From Epiperipatus broadwayi (taxonomy: Eukaryota > Onychophora > Udeonychophora > Euonychophora > Peripatidae), in NCBI GenBank assembly GCA_028023455.1, contig JAQFVV010012423.1, positions 7,482,269 through 7,546,268 of the forward strand: a stretch of DNA of 64,000 nt, given 5' to 3'. This document shows positions 62,215-64,000 of the stretch, one piece after another; position 1 is the first letter of the stretch; every line of letters starts with the position of its first letter. The translations under genes were made by a program, and so were the position numbers. The notes below the pieces were generated by a model that made no database searches, was not told where the DNA came from, and saw only the letters and a list, made by a program, of their open reading frames with translations.

Positions 62215-63529
62215 GTACAGAAAGAAGAGAAGATATGGAAATTATGTTGAGGACATGTGCAAGGGTGGGTAAAGAGATGGGGATTAAATTTAGCGAAGAA
62301 AAATCAAATATAATGATGGTTAATACTGAGGAAAGAGAAGATGTAGAATTTTTATTGGGGGATATAAAGTTAAGTGTGGTGGATAGATATAGGTATTTGG
62401 GAATCATCTTATGTAATCAGGAAAATTGCTTGGATGAATGGGAGAAAAAATTGGTAAATGAAGCAAAGAAAAGAAAGGGTTTGGCCAAGAAACTAACAGT
62501 ATTTTCATATAATAAATACGATGTAGCTAGAATTGTATGGAAGGAAGTTGCAGTAGCAGGGTTAACATATGGTAATGATGCATTATGTGTTAGTAAAAGG
62601 GTTTTAGATTATTTAGAGAGAAGTACAAAGGGAAGTAGGAAGACATGCATTAGATGCAGAGATGTGGACAGCAAAGGAGGCAATTCAAGGAGAAATGGGA
62701 TGGTCAAGTTTTTATATGAGAGATGCAAAAAGTAAAATGAAAATGTTTGGTAGATTGCAGTTTATAGATAATAAAAGAATAGCCAAAATAGTGTTTAATT
62801 GAGTTATGAGTAAAGGGCAGGTAACAAGATGGGTGAGAAAGGTAATGCGGTATGCAAAAGACTTGGATAAAGATTTTATATCAGTATACTTGTATAAAAG
62901 GTGGGATGATTATGTTAGGAGGATTGCTGCATGTTATAGTGGTAAGGAATGGGATAAAAGAATAGAAGCATTAATAAAAAAATAGGGAGTTGGAGAGATG
63001 GAGAACTAGCATGGAGGGTAAGAAGAGTTTAAATATATATAGAAGTAAACGGAATATTGGTGCGAGTTAATTTATGATAATAGTAAGGAAAGTAGTTTAT
63101 TGTTTAAGGCTCGAACAGGATCATTAGCAACAAGAGAATATACATGTAAATGGAAAACTATGGGTATTTAGTGTGCAAATTGTGTAAGGAAGGTATAGAA
63201 AATATTGGGCATCTGTTGATTGAATGTAAATGCTTGAAAGCAGAAAGAGTACAGATAATGAAGTTATGGGAGAATAGGTATGAACAAAGTGACTATACAG
63301 AAAGTGAGTTATTAGTTTTTATGCTGGGTTTGGGAAAAGATAAGGTGGATTTAGATATAAAGGCCATAGAGTTGACAAAGATTATGTTGTGGAAGTGAGA
63401 TGGGGCAGAATATGGGAAAACTTAGAGTGGGGAATGGAAAATAAAGTGGCTAACAGGTAAATCTGGGCATAATTGCTGAGATATTCTTGACTTCGCTTAA
63501 GGAGAAGCCAAATACATCACATCACATAA
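62215..63529 (+). mobile_element. LINE piece 2, longest copy
   Basis: It starts within the reverse transcriptase and directly abuts the tail of piece 1. It encodes VGKEMGIKFSEEKS, YRYLGIILCNQ, VAVAGLTYGNDALC, then a one-base frameshift near 62620, and later the CKLCKEGIENIGHLLIEC zinc-knuckle (about 63175-63230). It ends in the same tail, ACATCACATCACAT. The clade was not determined. Confidence 0.75.
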
Positions 63530-64000
63530 CATGTAGCTCGAATTGTATGGAAGGGAGTTGCAGTGGCAGGGTTAACATATGGTAATGATGCATTATGTGT
63601 TAGTAAAGGGGTATTAGATTATTTAGAAAAAGTACAAAGGGCAGTAGGAAGATCTGCATTGGATGCAGAGGTGTGGATAGCAAGGGAGGCAATTCAAGGA
63701 GAAATGGGATGGTCAAGTTTTTATATAAGAGACGCAAAAAGTAAAATGGAAATATTTGGTAGGTTGCAGTTTATGGATAATAAAAGAATAGCTAAAATAG
63801 TTTTTATTTGGGATGTGTAAAGGGAAGGCAAAAAGATGGGTGAGAAAGGTAATGCAGTATGCAAAAGATTTGGATAAAGAATTTATATCAGTATATTTGT
63901 ACAAAAGTTGGGATGATTGTGTTAGGAGGATTGTTGAGTGTTATAGTGGTAAGGAATGGGATAAAAGAATAAAAAATAGGGAGTTGGAGAGATGGAGAGT
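63530..64000 (+). mobile_element. LINE piece 3, runs off the window
   Basis: It starts ATGTAGCTCGAATTG, equivalent to position 62521 of piece 2, directly after the tail of piece 2. MAGLTYGNDALCVSKGVLDY..LQFMDNKRIAKIVF is open for 85 codons without the frameshift of piece 2, then a frame break follows near 63810. Confidence 0.75.

Noticed and set aside
62150-62407. Minus-strand 85-codon frame
   Set aside because: Shadow of the LINE reverse transcriptase on the plus strand.

Overview
This is a 64-kb piece of an animal nuclear genome. It is very AT-rich, CpG-poor and gene-sparse. Evidence for a metazoan: a pyrimidine-rich splice acceptor before a WH1-domain coding exon, AATAAA poly(A) signals, and decayed transposable elements of typical animal families (RTE-like and other LINEs, Penelope-like elements with a hammerhead ribozyme, hAT, Tigger/pogo, mariner, tRNA-derived SINEs, foldback elements). 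The repeat mix suggests a mollusc, possibly a cephalopod such as an octopus. That is an inference from family resemblance, not a proven identification. No bacterial genes, operons, CRISPR arrays or rRNA genes are visible.

Only one convincing host gene is seen. It is a single coding exon at 27486-28382 (+), with a splice acceptor at 27406 and a poly(A) signal at 28425-28430. Its 298-residue product has a WASP-type WH1 (EVH1) domain, a lysine-rich tract and a CRIB-like Cdc42/Rac-binding motif. It ends before any proline-rich or VCA (Arp2/3-activating) region, so it looks like a short WASP-related protein with only the regulatory half.

Layout: 1-7.5 kb, AT-rich DNA with foldback elements (best copy 4125-4530, flanked by a 13-bp target duplication). 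7.5-17.2 kb, a nest of broken RTE-type LINE pieces in both orientations, with a tRNA-derived SINE between inverted repeats. 18760-21216, a complete but dead hAT transposon with an 8-bp target duplication. 21-27 kb, unremarkable AT-rich DNA. 27.4-28.4 kb, the WASP-like gene. 31.6-32.8 kb, two long hairpin elements; one carries a hammerhead ribozyme matching the full core consensus. 32948-33305, a hAT-type MITE with a perfect 8-bp target duplication. 33.86-35.61 kb, a 5'-truncated LINE with a duplicated 3' tail. 35.8-37.7 kb, a Tigger-like transposase relic (-). 38.2-39.0 kb, a mariner relic (+). 39.5-41.5 kb, a CpG-rich block unlike its surroundings. 42-48 kb, AT-rich DNA with tandem and hairpin repeats. 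48.1-49.1 kb, a second CpG-rich block. 49.2-50.1 kb, a Penelope-like reverse transcriptase relic plus a hairpin element. 56.2-59.7 kb, an RTE relic (-) interrupted by a GIY-YIG-like endonuclease relic. 61.9-64 kb, three head-to-tail pieces of one LINE family, each starting in the 3' tail of the one before.

Apart from the WASP-like gene, nearly every recognisable protein-like stretch belongs to a dead mobile element. The strongest candidates for further work are the short WH1-CRIB gene, the hammerhead ribozyme inside a 110-bp inverted repeat, the LINE-into-own-tail array and the two CpG-rich blocks.
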